A program made the translations under genes and the position numbers. A stretch of 64,000 nt of DNA from Effrenium voratum (Eukaryota > Sar > Dinophyceae > Suessiales > Symbiodiniaceae). Below, piece after piece: positions 9,716 through 21,564 of this stretch (position 1 is the stretch's first letter; every line of letters starts with the position of its first letter). The stretch spans positions 627,833-691,832 of the forward strand of contig CAUJNA010000469.1 of assembly GCA_963377175.1 (NCBI GenBank), written 5' to 3'. The notes beneath the pieces are model-generated. The model was not told the DNA's origin. It ran no database searches and worked only from the letters and a program-made list of their open reading frames with translations.

Positions 9716-12700
9716 CCAGCGTACGGAGAATGCGACTTGGAGCTGCTAACATTGTTGCACCAGTGTATGGAGAATGCGACTTGAAGCTGTTAACATTGTT
9801 TCACCACTGTATGGAGACTGCGACTTGGAGCTATTAACATTGCTACACCAGTGTATGGAGAATGCGACTTGAAGCTATTAAGTACGGAGAATGCGACTTG
9901 GAGCTGCTAACATTGTTGCACCAGTGTATGGAGAATGCGACTTGAAGCTGTTAACATTGTTTCACCACTGTATGGAGACTGCGACTTGGAGCTATTAACA
10001 TTGCTACACCAGTGTATGGAGAATGCGACTTGAAGCTATTAAGTACGGAGAATGCGACTTGGAGCTGCTAACATTGTTGCACCAGTGTATGGAGAATGCG
10101 ACTTGAAGCTGTTAACTACATTGTTTCACCACTGTATGGAGACTGCGACTTGGAGCTATTAACATTGCTACACCAGTGTATGGAGAATGCGACTTGAAGC
10201 TATTAAGTACGGAGAATACGACTTGGAGCTGCTAACATTGTTGCACCAGTGTATGGAGAATACGACTTTGAAGCTGTTAACATTGTTTCTATATATGGAG
10301 ACGCGACTTGGAGCTATAAACATTGCTACACCAGTGTATGGAGAATGCGACTTGAAGCATTAAGTACGAGAATGCGACTTGGAGAACATTGCGTGTACGA
10401 CTTGAAGCTGTTAACATTGTTTCACCACTGTATGGAGACTGCGACTTGGAGCTATAACATTGCTACACCAGTGTATGGAGAATCACGACTTGAAGCTATT
10501 AAGTACGGAGAATGCGACTTGGAGCTGCTAACATTGTTGCACCAGTGTATGGAGAATGCGACTTGAAGCTGTTAACATTGTTTCACCACTGTATGGAGAC
10601 TGCGACTTGGAGCTATTAACATTGCTACACCAGTGTATGGAGAATGCGACTTGAAGCTATTAAGTACGGAGAATGCGACTTGGAGCTGCTAACATTGTTG
10701 CACCAGTGTATGGAGAATGCGACTTGAAGCTGTTAACTACATTGTTTCACCACTGTATGGAGACTGCGACTTGGAGCTATTAACATTGCTACACCAGTGT
10801 ATGGAGAATGCGACTTGAAGCTATTAAGTACGGAGAATGCGACTTGGAGCTGCTAACATTGTTACACCAGTGTATGGAGAATGCGACTTGAAGCTGTTAA
10901 CACATTGTTTCACCACTGTATGGAGACTGCGACTTGGAGCTATTAACATTGCTACACCAGTGTATGGAGAATGCGACTTGAAGCTATTAAGTACGGAGAA
11001 TGCGACTTGGAGCTGCTAACATTGTTGCACCAGTGTATGGAGAATGCGACTTGAAGCTGTTGCTTTTGTTGTTTCACCACGTATGGAGACTGCGACTTGG
11101 AGCTATTAACATTGCTACACCAGTGTATGGAGAATGCGACTTGAAGCTATTAAGTACGGAGAATGCGACTTGGAGCTGCTAACATTGTTGCACCAGTGTG
11201 GAGAATGCGACTTGAAGCTGTTAACATTGTTTCACCACTGTATGGAGACTGCGACTTGGAGCTATTAACATTTCTACACCAGTGTATGGAGAATGCGACT
11301 TGAAGCTGTTAACATTGTTTCACCACTGTATGGAGACTGCGACTTGGAGCTATTAACATTGCTACACCAGTGTATGGAGAATGCGACTTGAAGCTATTAA
11401 GTACGGAGAATGCGACTTGGAGCTGCTAACATTGTTGCACCAGTGTATGGAGAATGCGACTTGAAGCTGTTAACATTGTTTCACCAGTGTATGGAGAATG
11501 CGACTTGGAGCTGTTAACATTGCTACACCAGTGTATGGAGAATGCGACTTGAAGCTGTTAACATTGTTTCACCACTGTATGGAGACTGCGACTTGGAGCT
11601 ATTAACATTGCTACACCAGTGTATGGAGAATGCGACTTGAAGCTATTAAGTACGGAGAATGCGACTTGGAGCTGCTAACATTGTTGCACCAGTGTATGGA
11701 GAATGCGACTTGAAGCTGTTAACATTGTTTCACCACTGTATGGAGACTGCGACTTGGAGCTATTAACATTGCTACACCAGTGTATGGAGAATGCGACTTG
11801 AAGCTATTAAGTACGGAGAATGCGACTTGGAGCTGCTAACATTGTTGCACCAGTGTATGGAGAATGCGACTTGAAGCTGTTAACATTGTTTCACCACTGT
11901 ATGGAGACTGCGACTTGGAGCTATTAACATTGCTACACCAGTGTATGGAGAATGCGACTTGAAGCTATTAAGTACGGAGAATGCGACTTGGAGCTGCTAA
12001 CATTGTTGCACCAGTGTATGGAGAATGCGACTTGTGTTAACATTGCACACCAGTATGGAGAATGCGACTTGGAGAACATTGCTATGGAGAATGCGAAGCT
12101 ATTAAGTACGGAGAATGCGACTTGGAGCTGCTAACATTGTTGCACCAGTGTATGGAGAATGCGACTTGAAGCTGTTAACATTGTTTCACCACTGTATGGA
12201 GACTGCGACTTGGAGCTGTTAACATTGTTACACCAGTGTGTGGAGAATGCGACTTGGAGCTGTTAACATTGTTACACCAGTGCATGGAGAATGCGACTTG
12301 GAGCAGCTAACATTGTTACACCAGTGTATGGAGAATGCGAATTGGAGCTGTTAACATTGCTACACCAGTATGGAGAATGCGACTTGGAGCTGTTAACATT
12401 GTTACACCAGCGTATGGAGAATGCGAGATGGAGCTATTAAGTACGGATAATGCGACTTGGAGCTGCTAACATTGTTGCACCAGTGTGTGGAGAATGCGAC
12501 TTGAAGCTGTTAACATTGTTTCACCACTGTATGGAGACTGCGACTTGGAGCTGTTAACATTGTTACACCAGTGTGTGGAGAATGCGACTTGGAGCTGTTA
12601 ACATTGTTACACCAGTGCATGGAGAATGCGACTTGGAGCAGCTAACATTGTTACACCAGTGTATGGAGAATGCGAATTGGAGCTGTTAACATTGCTACAC

Positions 12701-12837
12701 CAGTATGGAGAATGCGACTTGGAGCTGTTAACATTGTTACACCAGCGTATGGAGAATGCGAGATGGAGCTATTAACATTGTTACACCAGTGTAAGGAGAA
12801 TGCGACTTGGAGCTACTAACATTGTTACACCAGTGTA
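9716..12837. repeat. Satellite array of 161-bp higher-order units (about 44-bp monomer)
   Basis: The basic monomer is about 44 bp: TGTATGGAGAATGCGACTTG followed by GAGCTGTTAACATTGTTACA and CCAG. Four diverged monomers of 42, 44, 44 and 31 bp (the last cut after GAAGCTATTAA) form a 161-bp unit. Units starting GTACGGAGAATG lie at 9721, 9882 and 10,043, exactly 161 bp apart, and recur to about 12,130 with small indels. From about 12,210 another arrangement appears: a block of full-length monomers duplicated at 335-bp offset (12,236 and 12,571). Short open frames such as MRLGAANIV are by-products of the repeat. A degraded stretch at 12,030-12,100 marks the transition. Confidence 0.97.
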
Positions 12838-13298
12838 CGCAGCCCCACTTGCCCATGACTGCCGTTGTATTGGGCACCCTTTTTGGAGTTCTCCAGTATC
12901 AGTGGCGGAAGGTGAGACAACGAGCATCTGACCCGGGCCTCTGCCAGGAGATAAGAGAGCATGCGGGGAGAGGCCACTGCAACGTGCGAGGACTGAAAGT
13001 CGCAAAATCCTGCTACACTGTCTTGAAACGCCCCCCCCTTGGTTTTCCTTGAAGACGCGACCAAAAAGAGAGAGTTTCCGCAAAGAATACCCAAAGAGCC
13101 ACACATGGCTACTGTCGCGGGTGAAGCCGCCCCGGCATCAGCCGCGCGCTCCTGGGGCAATGCGCCATGGTGGAGCTCTTTGCACCGCGCTTGCATCTCA
13201 AGCAGCAAGCACATCGCCTGCGCGCGCACCAAATGCGGGCGTTCTGAGGAAACTGAGTTTTACTGGCCGAACTTAGACGAAGCAACCACAAACAAGCA
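12838..13298. other. Unique sequence after the satellite, weak coding potential
   Basis: Both strands have open frames of 80-135 codons between 12,840 and 13,300 (for example GEAAPASAARSWGNAPWW on +). Composition is G/C-rich, but no domain or splice context separates a gene from its shadow. Confidence 0.25.
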
Positions 13299-13328
13299 GG
13301 TTTAGGCTTTAGGGTTTAGGGTTTCGGG
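13299..13328 (+). repeat. Interstitial telomere-like TTTAGGG tract
   Basis: GGTTTAGGCTTTAGGG followed by TTTAGGGTTTCGGG gives about four degenerate copies of TTTAGGG, the Arabidopsis-type telomere unit also reported for dinoflagellates. It is far too short for a chromosome end. A smaller echo (TTTTAGGGTTTTAGGG) lies at 49,803-49,820. Confidence 0.55.
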
Positions 13329-13472
13329 TGTTTTGGGCTTCAAGGATGGATGGACATGCAAGCGGAAACGCATCAGATCCATGATTCACTCATTCTGGGG
13401 CCAAGCCAAAGAAATGATAGGGAGGGGGGGGAGACACGCAAACTCTGAATGCGTGGGTGAACAAACAAAAAC

Positions 13473-13616
13473 CAGACACAGCTGGCTTGCAAGATCAACC
13501 TTGACAAAGGTGACCTCCTTATTCGTGACACAGCCGACAAGTCCAAGAGGGTCATACTGCATTGCGCAAGAGGCCGGGGACAAGGACATGCAGCGCATGG
13601 CCACATTTCCTCGCAG
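13473..13616 (+). CDS. Candidate internal exon, unknown protein
   Basis: A frame reads QTQLACKINLDKGDLLIRDT then ADKSKRVILHCARGRGQGH up to TCGCAG at 13,616. It is rich in charged residues in a balanced pattern and is the only such stretch in the neighbourhood. The exact borders are uncertain, with AACCAG upstream as a possible acceptor. No family recognised. Confidence 0.28.
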
Positions 13617-13639
13617 TGCCATGCGTATCTTTGTGCACT

Positions 13640-15535
13640 GAATGCGTAGCTTGCAATCGGACATGGGCAACAATATTTAAGCTGCTTGCTGTGCTGAAAC
13701 TGTTTCATAAGACGGTTGCCCGGCACAGCCCCTGCTACATCTTGAAAACCAGGGGGGAATCTAGAATACCATTCCCGGCGCTGCTTGTAGCCTTCACGGG
13801 CGCTGGCACAAAGCCCACCCGTTTTTAGAAATGGTGGTTTGTACCTGCATGTCCTCGTCGTAAGACTGCAAAGGCCAAGGCAAATTCAAGTGCTGTACAA
13901 ATGAAAAGGAAGACTTGCCGCAAGAGTCATGCTTGGATTCCGCATGCATCCATAAGATGTGGGGCTGTGGCAGGCGCGCGACCAGGCGCAAACGTCCAAG
14001 AGGGCAGAAGTGTACACAATACAAACCAGCAAAACCAGCGACGCCTCTGCCGTGATCTTTCGACGGACTCGCACCTCCTGTGGACAAAATGCGTGATGCA
14101 AGCATGCAACTCGCACTCGAAACAGGCAGCTAGCCGTAGTCAATGACAACATGTTCCACATTCACGCCCCCGTTGCCATGTTGCTTTCTTTCACTCTCCG
14201 CCTGGAGAGGCCGCTCTCTCTTTCCCTTCGTTGTATCACTTTCAAGATTTGACGCCGAATCTCGATGCTGAGGCTCCTAGCTGGCCAACTGCTGGGCTCA
14301 AGATCAAGATGCACAAGCAAAAATGTGGGTGGGGAACATCTAAAAGTGCTAATTATGGTGGTGTTCCACTTAGGCTAAACATTGCTCTGCGAGCTTTTCC
14401 AGTACCCAGGACAGAAAACATCTCGCAGGGATCTTTGGCCGTCCTTTTGCAGCCGAGCTTTCCACAGGTTCTCCTTGCCAGTGTTCAGCCTTCCCGACTG
14501 CTGCTCCTGGGCTGCAGCTAGTCAGGCGGCACGCCAGGTCAAGCAACCACGTCGTTGGCACGTGGTGCAACACACATTGAACAGACCTATTGGTAGGACC
14601 TATCAAGCATACCGGATCATGCTCGATTCCTGGACGTTTTTCGGTGCGTTCACGAAAACTGGCCGAGGCGGTCAATGGAAGGCCGTCTCACTTACGGGAC
14701 ATGCGACTGCACAGGATGCAAACTGCTCAACTCCCCACCTCAATCCATAGCAACACTTCCATCCGACTGACTCTACTCAATCAAGGCTCACTGCAACTTG
14801 CGGTGATCTTGTCGCAAACTTGTGGATTCTTTCCGCGTGTGTTGGACCATGTTGGCTCAATCATGTCCAAGAGGATTAACTCCAGCCATGACTTTGTTCA
14901 AAAGGGCTAAACATGATAGTCAGGCACCTGTGAAGCAGCTGTAAAACTGCCGCGCTGTTTCACCTGAAGCATGACTCCGACGAAAGGGAATGCCTTCAAG
15001 CACATGAGTTGGCGTGTTTCTCGAAAACATGATTCAAGGTGTGACAAAAGCGGCAAGAGAGCTCTCCCCTGAAATCCGAATGCCTATGCCTGCACTTGGA
15101 ATAAACCAAACACTTGGTTGAGTCCACAAATCCTTCCCCGCCGGGCCCGCACCTACTTGCCGAATCCCACTCCGCAACTCTTGCATAGAGGCCTCAAGTT
15201 ACAAGCGTATGGCAACCGCGCTGAGCCTCATTTTTTTCGGAGCAGCGAAGGCCAACAAAAGGAGTTCTGTCAGTCAACGAGTAGCAACTGATCCTCGGAA
15301 AAGCCTTCAGCGCTGCGAAAATCCAACGGAGTCGCTTTTCAGCCCAAAAACTTGCAGAGTGATATGTTGCGCATCGCAAGCGCACGAGCGAGTCATCCGG
15401 CAATTGACGTGTCGTATGGAGCAACGCAACTGTTCGCTAGGCCAATCGCATGCCTTGTCCAAACTGGGAACAAGCGGATGATGCGGCTCTGCACGACCTA
15501 AGCACTTAGCGCCTAGCAAGCGTTAACACCATGAA
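13640..15535. other. Spacer, no supported gene
   Basis: Scattered open frames up to 120 codons on both strands, none with a domain. No tandem or dispersed repeat was identified by eye. Confidence 0.35.
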
Positions 15536-15540
15536 TCAGC

Positions 15541-15651
15541 CTATGTAACTCCCCGTTCTGTTTTGACTCCAGCCTGCCTACTATGCAGCAAAGCATCGAT
15601 GATCTTCTCCAGCCTCTTCAGCTCAAGCCAGCGCAGTCGTTTGAACATAGC
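15541..15651 (-). CDS. Candidate terminal exon, basic helical C-terminus
   Basis: On the - strand TGCCAG|GCT at 15,651 opens a 36-codon frame, AMFKRLRWLELKRLEKIID then ALLHSRQAGVKTERGVT, ending in TAG at 15,543-15,541. The AG|G acceptor and codon phase 0 agree, and the peptide has a convincing amphipathic basic helix. Upstream exons would be at higher coordinates but were not found. Protein unknown. Confidence 0.38.
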   Translation of the reverse strand, partial: AMFKRLRWLELKRLEKIIDALLHSRQAGVKTERGVT

Positions 15652-15654
15652 CTG

Positions 15655-17210
15655 GCAGGCAACACTTGCAGACCTGGGGCAGGGGGGCAAGGCTCCAATG
15701 CTTGCCCCTGCACAGCGGCACGGAACAACGAGGTTGATCAAAGTCAAAGGGAACGTGGGTATGTGTCAAGAAGGTGGGTCTTTCTGGCGGCTTAAGGGAA
15801 ACCGACAAATCAACCCCATGCGTTTCGAGGAGACACTGATTGACAGCCGAATGGCTGAATGAAAATGAGAAGGCCGTTTCAGCCGAACCGGGACATATGC
15901 ACCGAGTTCGAAACAGGTTCAGCCGCTGCAGGATGACATCCACACGTACCAACAAGTTCTGCATCTACGGTTAAACAAATGGCCTCATGTTCCATGGGCC
16001 CGAACCATTTGTGGCATCTCAGGCATACCCCCCCCTTCCAACTATAAACAAAAGGTATAACTAAGGCGCATGCGTTCAAGGCAAAATGGCGGGCCTTGCC
16101 AGTTGCCCGTATGCCGCCTGGATGCGTGTTGTTGAACATGATAATACTACAACGTATGCATGCTGCTTAATGCTAAACGCTGGGAGTGAAGAGCAGAGTT
16201 GGGGAATGTCTTGCTCAAGGCTTGCAACATGTCTTGCAAATCAACTTTTTGCGAAAGGTTGAGCAAACAAAATAATGACTATCTATTGTTGTCGGACTGC
16301 TTCCGTGATTCGAATCGATTGAAGGGAGGCTGAACCAGCATGATGACCTGTGTACCTTGAAAGGTCGTGTGGGCACTGGTGTCCTTTGGGGCTGTGTAGA
16401 AGGGACAGGTTATTTTTTCAACTTGTTTTGTCTGAAGGAGGCATTGCTTGATTCAGACCCAACAAGCTTAATCGCTCGTCCACTTGTAGTAATGGGTGCG
16501 CCATGTCCTCCATGCTTTGCAAAAACTTCCCGAGATGTTGCCTTCAGCTTCAACTCATGGCAACACTTGTCTAAGGGTCTGTAGTGATGCCCTGTTGCAA
16601 GTCGTATGCAAAAAGAGGATCTAACAAACCTGCAACATGAAACCAATGCCTTTCCTCAAGCCTAGCTGTCCCCAGCTACCCCTGCTTGACCAAACCTGGG
16701 ACCTCCCCTGCCTCACGGCGGGCAATGCGCTCTAAGCTGTTCTCCAGCATGAATCCACGGTACCTGGGTCATGTGAGCCCCATTCAAATGATTTCCCCCC
16801 CTTTGGAACACCCGGGCTCATGCGCGGAGAGTGGGGAACTCTGAGCATGGTTGTTCTTTCTCGCAATTAACTTACAAGAGGTTCAATATTTGCGAGCGTG
16901 TGCTTCCATATCATGTATTGGTGTGGGTGCGCGCATTTTTGAATTGATAGTAAAACATTCAGGTATTTCAGTTGGTCAGGCTGAAGTAGATCAATGTTTG
17001 TTCACACGCTTAAGTGTTTGCTTGGTTCCATCTGTGCAATGACAATGCCCAGTATCTATATGTTTGCATCGGCTAAAACATAGACAAAACATGACAAAAC
17101 TCTCGTTTATCAGCAAACTGATCTAACAATAACAAAACAGGTCAAAGCACACCAACGGTGTATTCCTAATCAATCCATCTAGATCCACCTACTCAACTAC
17201 TGTTTGTTTA
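15655..17210. other. Spacer, becoming A/T-rich after 16,840
   Basis: No supported gene. The stretch 16,840-17,200 has lower G/C than its surroundings. Confidence 0.35.
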
Positions 17211-17214
17211 CCTA

Positions 17215-17266
17215 CCTATCTACTGATCTATCTATCTATCGATCAAGCTAGCTATCTATCTAGAGG
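17215..17266. repeat. CTAT (GATA) microsatellite
   Basis: CTATCTATC-type units, interrupted. Confidence 0.85.
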
Positions 17267-17334
17267 ATCTTTCGAATTTATCACCTTCAATTTCCCTAAA
17301 CATCTCTCTATCCATCAATCTTTCTGCTGATGTT

Positions 17335-17500
17335 GCGAAAGTGCTGCGCCTGCCATGCAATCTGCGATTGAGAGCTGCACCTACCAGGCAATCTGCGCAT
17401 GACTGTTCGGAAGTGCTGTGCTTGCCCCGAAAGTGCTGCGCCTGCCACATACTCTGCGCATGACCTTGCAAAAGCGCTGCGCCTGACACAAAGTCTACAC
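17335..17500. repeat. Degenerate repeats of AAGTGCTGCGCCTGCC
   Basis: The motif or a variant occurs at about 17,338, 17,369, 17,409, 17,429 and 17,468, often followed by TCTGCGCATGAC. Spacing alternates between about 20 and 40 bp, so this is an old, disrupted tandem array. Confidence 0.6.
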
Positions 17501-17902
17501 CCGCAAGGGGCAGAACTTGATGTCGCCCTCTTTGCTTCAACTCGCACGAAAGTCTTAATAATTCCTGGGTTTCCGGAGGCCCGAGTGTGGGAAGGTTCTG
17601 AGGAACTCCCGGAGAACGGGGCACCACGTCACTACAAGGGAGGCCACGAGTATTTGGCATAAGGATTGAGGATTGATCAACCCAACTACATACTGACCCC
17701 TATATACCCTATATACCATCCCCAGTGGTTTCCTCCAAGGGAATGGCTACACTCATTCCCAAACATCTGGGTACGATACGTTTTTCTTCGCACAGGGCAC
17801 TTCTCCAGCTTCTGACCAGACAGCACCAGCAGCCAACTGGAGATCTCGTTGGCGCGGGTGCGGTTCTCCTGGGCTCAGCCGTTCCTTCGGGCAAATGAGC
17901 CA

Positions 17903-18011
17903 TGGGTCAAAAGCCAAATCCTACCCCCGGTGAACATCCCAATCCAACCACTAAAATAGACTAAAACGGGTGGTGCACCTACCCCAAAATGGTACCATTG
18001 GTTTTGACCCA
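17903..18011. mobile_element. MITE-like element, TGGGTCAAAA inverted ends (copy 1)
   Basis: This 109-bp element starts TGGGTCAAAA and ends TTTTGACCCA. Inside are GGTGAACATCCCAATCC, CCACTAAAATAGACTAAAA and CACCTACCCCAAAATGGTACC. The copy at 44,059-44,163 has the same parts in order, and partial copies lie at 8291 and 9463. It has no coding capacity. A short non-autonomous DNA transposon is the simplest reading; no target duplication is obvious. Confidence 0.65.
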
Positions 18012-18370
18012 CAGCCACCTAGGTGCCCTACCCCAGACTAACATGGAAGCTCCCAGGACCGCTTCGGAAGACTTGGTTTCATTTGCAGAGGCCTCTGAGG
18101 GAGTGTAGGTGAAACGCACCTTCGCTCGCAAATCGTTGGAGCCTTTTTGAGAAGTAATATTTTGCGAAGATTCAGTATAACTGGCTCATACCAGACCAAA
18201 CAAGCAATTATTTCAAGACCGGCACCATCCGACAGTATGCTGGATTGGGGTTGGCACTTCAACACCAATCCTGCAAGTGCAAGCAGGTCAACAGTCAGCT
18301 GGCATGAGAAAAGGCAAAAACATCGTGACAATGGTGTAAAGTTTTGTCTTTGGGGGGAACCCCAATCAGC

Positions 18371-18476
18371 TTTCCTTTGCTTAAGCCCCCGGAAAACAAA
18401 AAAACATGTCCAGTAGTCATGGATTCCCTTTAAAACCAACAGGGGACAGTAACAAATATTCTTAAGCAAATGGAAG
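18371..18476. mobile_element. MITE-like element, TTCCATTTGCTTAAG ends (copy 1)
   Basis: Left end TTTCCTTTGCTTAAG and right end CTTAAGCAAATGGAAG are inverted repeats. The interior has CCCCCGGAAAAC, CCAGTAGTCATGGATTCCC and TTTAAAACCAACAGGGGA. Copies with the same order are at 21,969, 44,341 and 56,748. About 106 bp, non-coding. Confidence 0.7.
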
Positions 18477-18639
18477 TCAATGGGTGCTTGCTCTTCGGCA
18501 GAGTTAATGAACCCGATTGCCAAAATACTGCTTGCTCCTATCGCTCCTATGTTACGCCCGAGCCATCGAATGCTCGCTCAGAATCTATACTGCTTTAGTG
18601 GGTGCCCTATGGCGAGTAGAGATTGGGGACAAGGGAAGA

Positions 18640-18960
18640 GTCAAACATAGAATCCTAAAGATATAGAACAACTAAAAGAAGTGAACCAAACCAAGAAATT
18701 AATACACATAAAAACAACAACAAAGTAACATCATATATTAAGGTAGGGAATTCGTGACAAGATTAATATAATGATATCAGAAACAAATGAAAGGAATTAC
18801 CACTATCATTGTAGGACTTTGTTACACGCCGGCAAATCCCTGAAGAACTTCTGTTAACTCTGTGTGTTATTATGTGTAACATATAGAACCGAAAAGGATA
18901 GATTCATGTTAAGATAATTTGCAGGATTTCGAGGTTCTTATCTTCACTCCAAAGGTAGCA
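18640..18960. other. A/T-rich island of unknown origin
   Basis: About 320 bp clearly richer in A/T than the flanks (AATTAATACACATAAAAAC, GATTAATATAATGATATC). The - strand gives hydrophobic but stop-containing peptides. Insertion of organellar DNA was considered but no organellar gene is recognised. Confidence 0.4.
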
Positions 18961-19088
18961 CATGGCGATGAAATAACATGTTGCTCCAAACAACCATCCC
19001 ACCTCCAGGCTCTTACCATAGGCACGCCTCTGCTTTCATGTTGAAACGCCTTGCTAACCTCCCCCCCCCCCCGGCTCCCCTGACCAAT

Positions 19089-20351
19089 TCAATCCTCGTA
19101 CATCTTCTTCAGAGTGCCCACTGAGCGCTTCAGAATGGTGTACTCGGACCGTGCTGTGTCAAGGTCCGACTGCAGCCGGGTCTCCGCGAGCTTTCCTGGG
19201 CATGGACAGGATTGGCTCGAACATGGCACGGAACTCGAAGTGTACCGGGGGAGTTGGGGAGTAGGCTTCGGTGTCCCTTTCAAAACTTAAAACTAAGCTA
19301 CCACGCTGGCCCAATGGGCAAAGTACCACAGGGAAAGCCCTGGCTGGGGAGGCCAAGGAAGCGGAAATCCTCAGATGGATCCTTTTGAAGGCTTCAGTGC
19401 TCGGAAATCCATGGTGCACAGGTAAGACGGCAAATCTGAAAAGGGAATGCAAAGGAGTCCTAACCATGTTATTCATATGTTGAGGTGTGATCATCGCTTA
19501 AAATTGAAGGCGAGCAACCGTTCATGTCAGCCAGCGACCTGCATGAATTCCAAGCCAACCCTAGAGCCAGCGGCAAGAAATGCAGAAGAACACCGCTCTT
19601 CCCAGGGTGAGGAGACGAATACGGCAAAAACAGTTCGGTGGACATGAGTTACGCGGCACTGATTTCCCCAATCATTCTTGAAAATGTCCAACATTAAAGT
19701 CATCACCTCACCACAGGTCAACTTGATCAACATTGGCCCAAACTTTGGTCACCTAAAGAGGAACTTCATATTGAGCACCCGGTGCGTCCGATTGCCGTTC
19801 CAGCATCTACGGGCCGCCTGCTTTTCGGCCTGCTCCTTGTACCCGTCGTTGCGCCTTTGCTGTTCGAACATCTCCGCCTTGTAGTCTTTCTCCGCCTTCC
19901 TGAGACACAAGGACGTAAAACGCATTTGGTCACCTGAGCATCTTTCTTGCGACTCCCCAGTCAAAAAAAGCATTTCCAGCAGAAAAGGGAACGTGCTCTT
20001 TGGGTGGGGTACACCCTTTCTGAAGGAACGGCCACCTGGACTTTTTGGGCAAATTCTGCTGGCCAAACAAAACTGCACATATGGGCTTTCCACAAGGGTT
20101 ATGACTGCTAGCGTCTAAGTGAAGGAACCAAACAGTTCTTCGTGCTGCCTCGGTGTGCAGGAATTCCGCTTCACAGGCCCCTGCCGGCAAAACTACCCAA
20201 ACGATATGTTCTGGCCTTCTTGTTGGGACATGGTGGCCCACTCCAATCCCAAACTGACCAGTGGCGCAGAGTGACCAGCCATCAGTCTGCGCCAAGCGGC
20301 TTCAGGTTGGCATGCGTCGTGTTGAACTCATTGATGTCGGCCACCACTAAC
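19089..20351 (-). CDS. 3' end of a spliced coiled-coil protein gene
   Basis: Two exons fit together exactly. Exon B (19,899-19,811) follows GTGTCTCAG|G and reads KAEKDYKAEMFEQQRRNDG then YKEQAEKQAA; its donor is GTAGAT. Exon C (19,195-19,089) follows CATGCCCAG|GA, reads KLAETRLQSDLDTARSEYT then ILKRSVGTLKKMYED, and ends in TGA. Exon B leaves one base (C) and exon C supplies GA, giving an Arg codon and an unbroken heptad-like helix across the 615-bp intron. A likely upstream exon (20,351 down to about 20,290, after AATCAG|G) reads LVVADINEFNTTHANLKPL; its donor is not resolved. The charged, helical composition points to a coiled-coil C-terminus, with no family assignment. Both acceptors are AG|G, as usual in dinoflagellates. 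Confidence 0.6.
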
Positions 20352-20354
20352 CTG

Positions 20355-20795
20355 ATTTATTTTTTGCCTTGCAAGCCTCAAGCGTCAGAAACAACTTTGG
20401 GCATCACAGGCTCAGCCAACAATATTCATACTCTGGGCTGTCCTCAGATCTCCTGCTAAAAGTTTACCTTTTAGTAGGTTAAGTGGAAACTACCCCGAAA
20501 CCCACTACAAACAACTACTGTCGACCGAAGCCACTAAGTTGAACCCTGAAGCCACTAGCAAAAACTCAAACGTCAAGAACTCGCTGCAGCGGAAGAAACC
20601 TGCATAGCCTAAGGACTGCCAACAATAAGCCTGAGAGGCTTTGAAAAGATGTAATTGCAAAGGATCCTAGCACAAAAAAAAAGAGCAATAAGCTACACTT
20701 CCTTGGGCTCAGGATTGATGACATGATGACACGACCAAACCCGAATGGCATTAAAATGGCTCCAACTGCTGAACCTGTCACCAGCACGCCATCCA
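20355..20795. other. Spacer with a partial TGCTAAAAG-type repeat at 20,450-20,512
   Basis: CTCCTGCTAAAAGTTTACC, then AAGTGGAAACTACCCCGAAA, is a short copy of the family described at 23,271. The rest shows nothing recognisable. Confidence 0.45.
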
Positions 20796-20797
20796 AT

Positions 20798-21560
20798 CCA
20801 TCCACATCTAACATCCAATCCATCCAATCCATCCAATCCATCCAATCCATCCAATCCATCCAATCCATCCAATCCATCCAATGCATCCAATGCATATCCA
20901 TTCATGCATCCACCCAGTCCAGTCCAGTCCAGTCCAGTCCAGTCCAGTCCAGTCCAGTCCAGTCCAGTCCAGTCCAGTCCAGTCCAGTCCAGTCCAGTCC
21001 AGTCCAGTCCAGTCCAGTCCAGTCCAGTCCAGTCCAGTCCAGTCCAGGCCAGTCCAGTCCAGTCCAGTCCAGTCCAGTCCAGTCCAGTCCAGTCCAGTCA
21101 GTCCAGTCCAGTCCAGTCCAGTCCAGTCCAGGTCCAGTCCAGTCCAGTCCAGTCCAGTCCAGTCCAGTCCAGTCCAGTCCAGTCCAGTCCAGTCCAGTCC
21201 AGTCCAGTCCAGTCCAGTCCAGTCCAGTCCAGTCCAGTCCAGTCCAGTCCAGTCCAGTCCAGTCCAGTCCAGTCCAGTCCAGTCCAGTCCAGTCCAGTCC
21301 AGTCCAGTCCAGTCCAGTCCAGTCCAATCCAATCCAATCCAATCCAATACAATCCACCCATCCACCCATCCATCCCTCCGTCCACCCATCGATCCGTCCA
21401 CCCACCCACTCACCCACCCAGCCAGCCATACATCCGTCCAGCCACCCAATCCATCTGACCATCCAATCCATCCATGCAATCCATCACCATCTAACCCATC
21501 CAACCCATCCATCCCATCCAATCCAATCCAATCCAATCCAATCTAATCCATCCATAAATC
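20798..21560. repeat. Compound satellite: CCATCCAAT, CCAGT and CATC/CACC blocks
   Basis: About seven 9-bp CCATCCAAT units (20,808-20,880) are followed by about 82 pentanucleotide CCAGT units (20,914-21,325), a few CCAAT units, and irregular CATC/CACC units to 21,560. The pentamer array has only a few interruptions (near 21,047, 21,098 and 21,131). All frames stay open (SSPVQ period on +, GLDWT on -), which explains the long open frames here; none is a gene. Confidence 0.97.
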
Positions 21561-21564
21561 TATC

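Noticed and set aside
9716..12837. Possible CRISPR or phage-like repeat array
   Set aside because: A contiguous satellite with higher-order structure, no spacers and no cas genes.
18640..18960. Mitochondrial gene or rRNA fragment inserted in the nucleus
   Set aside because: Translations contain stops and no organellar protein or rRNA motif could be recognised. Kept only as a compositional observation.
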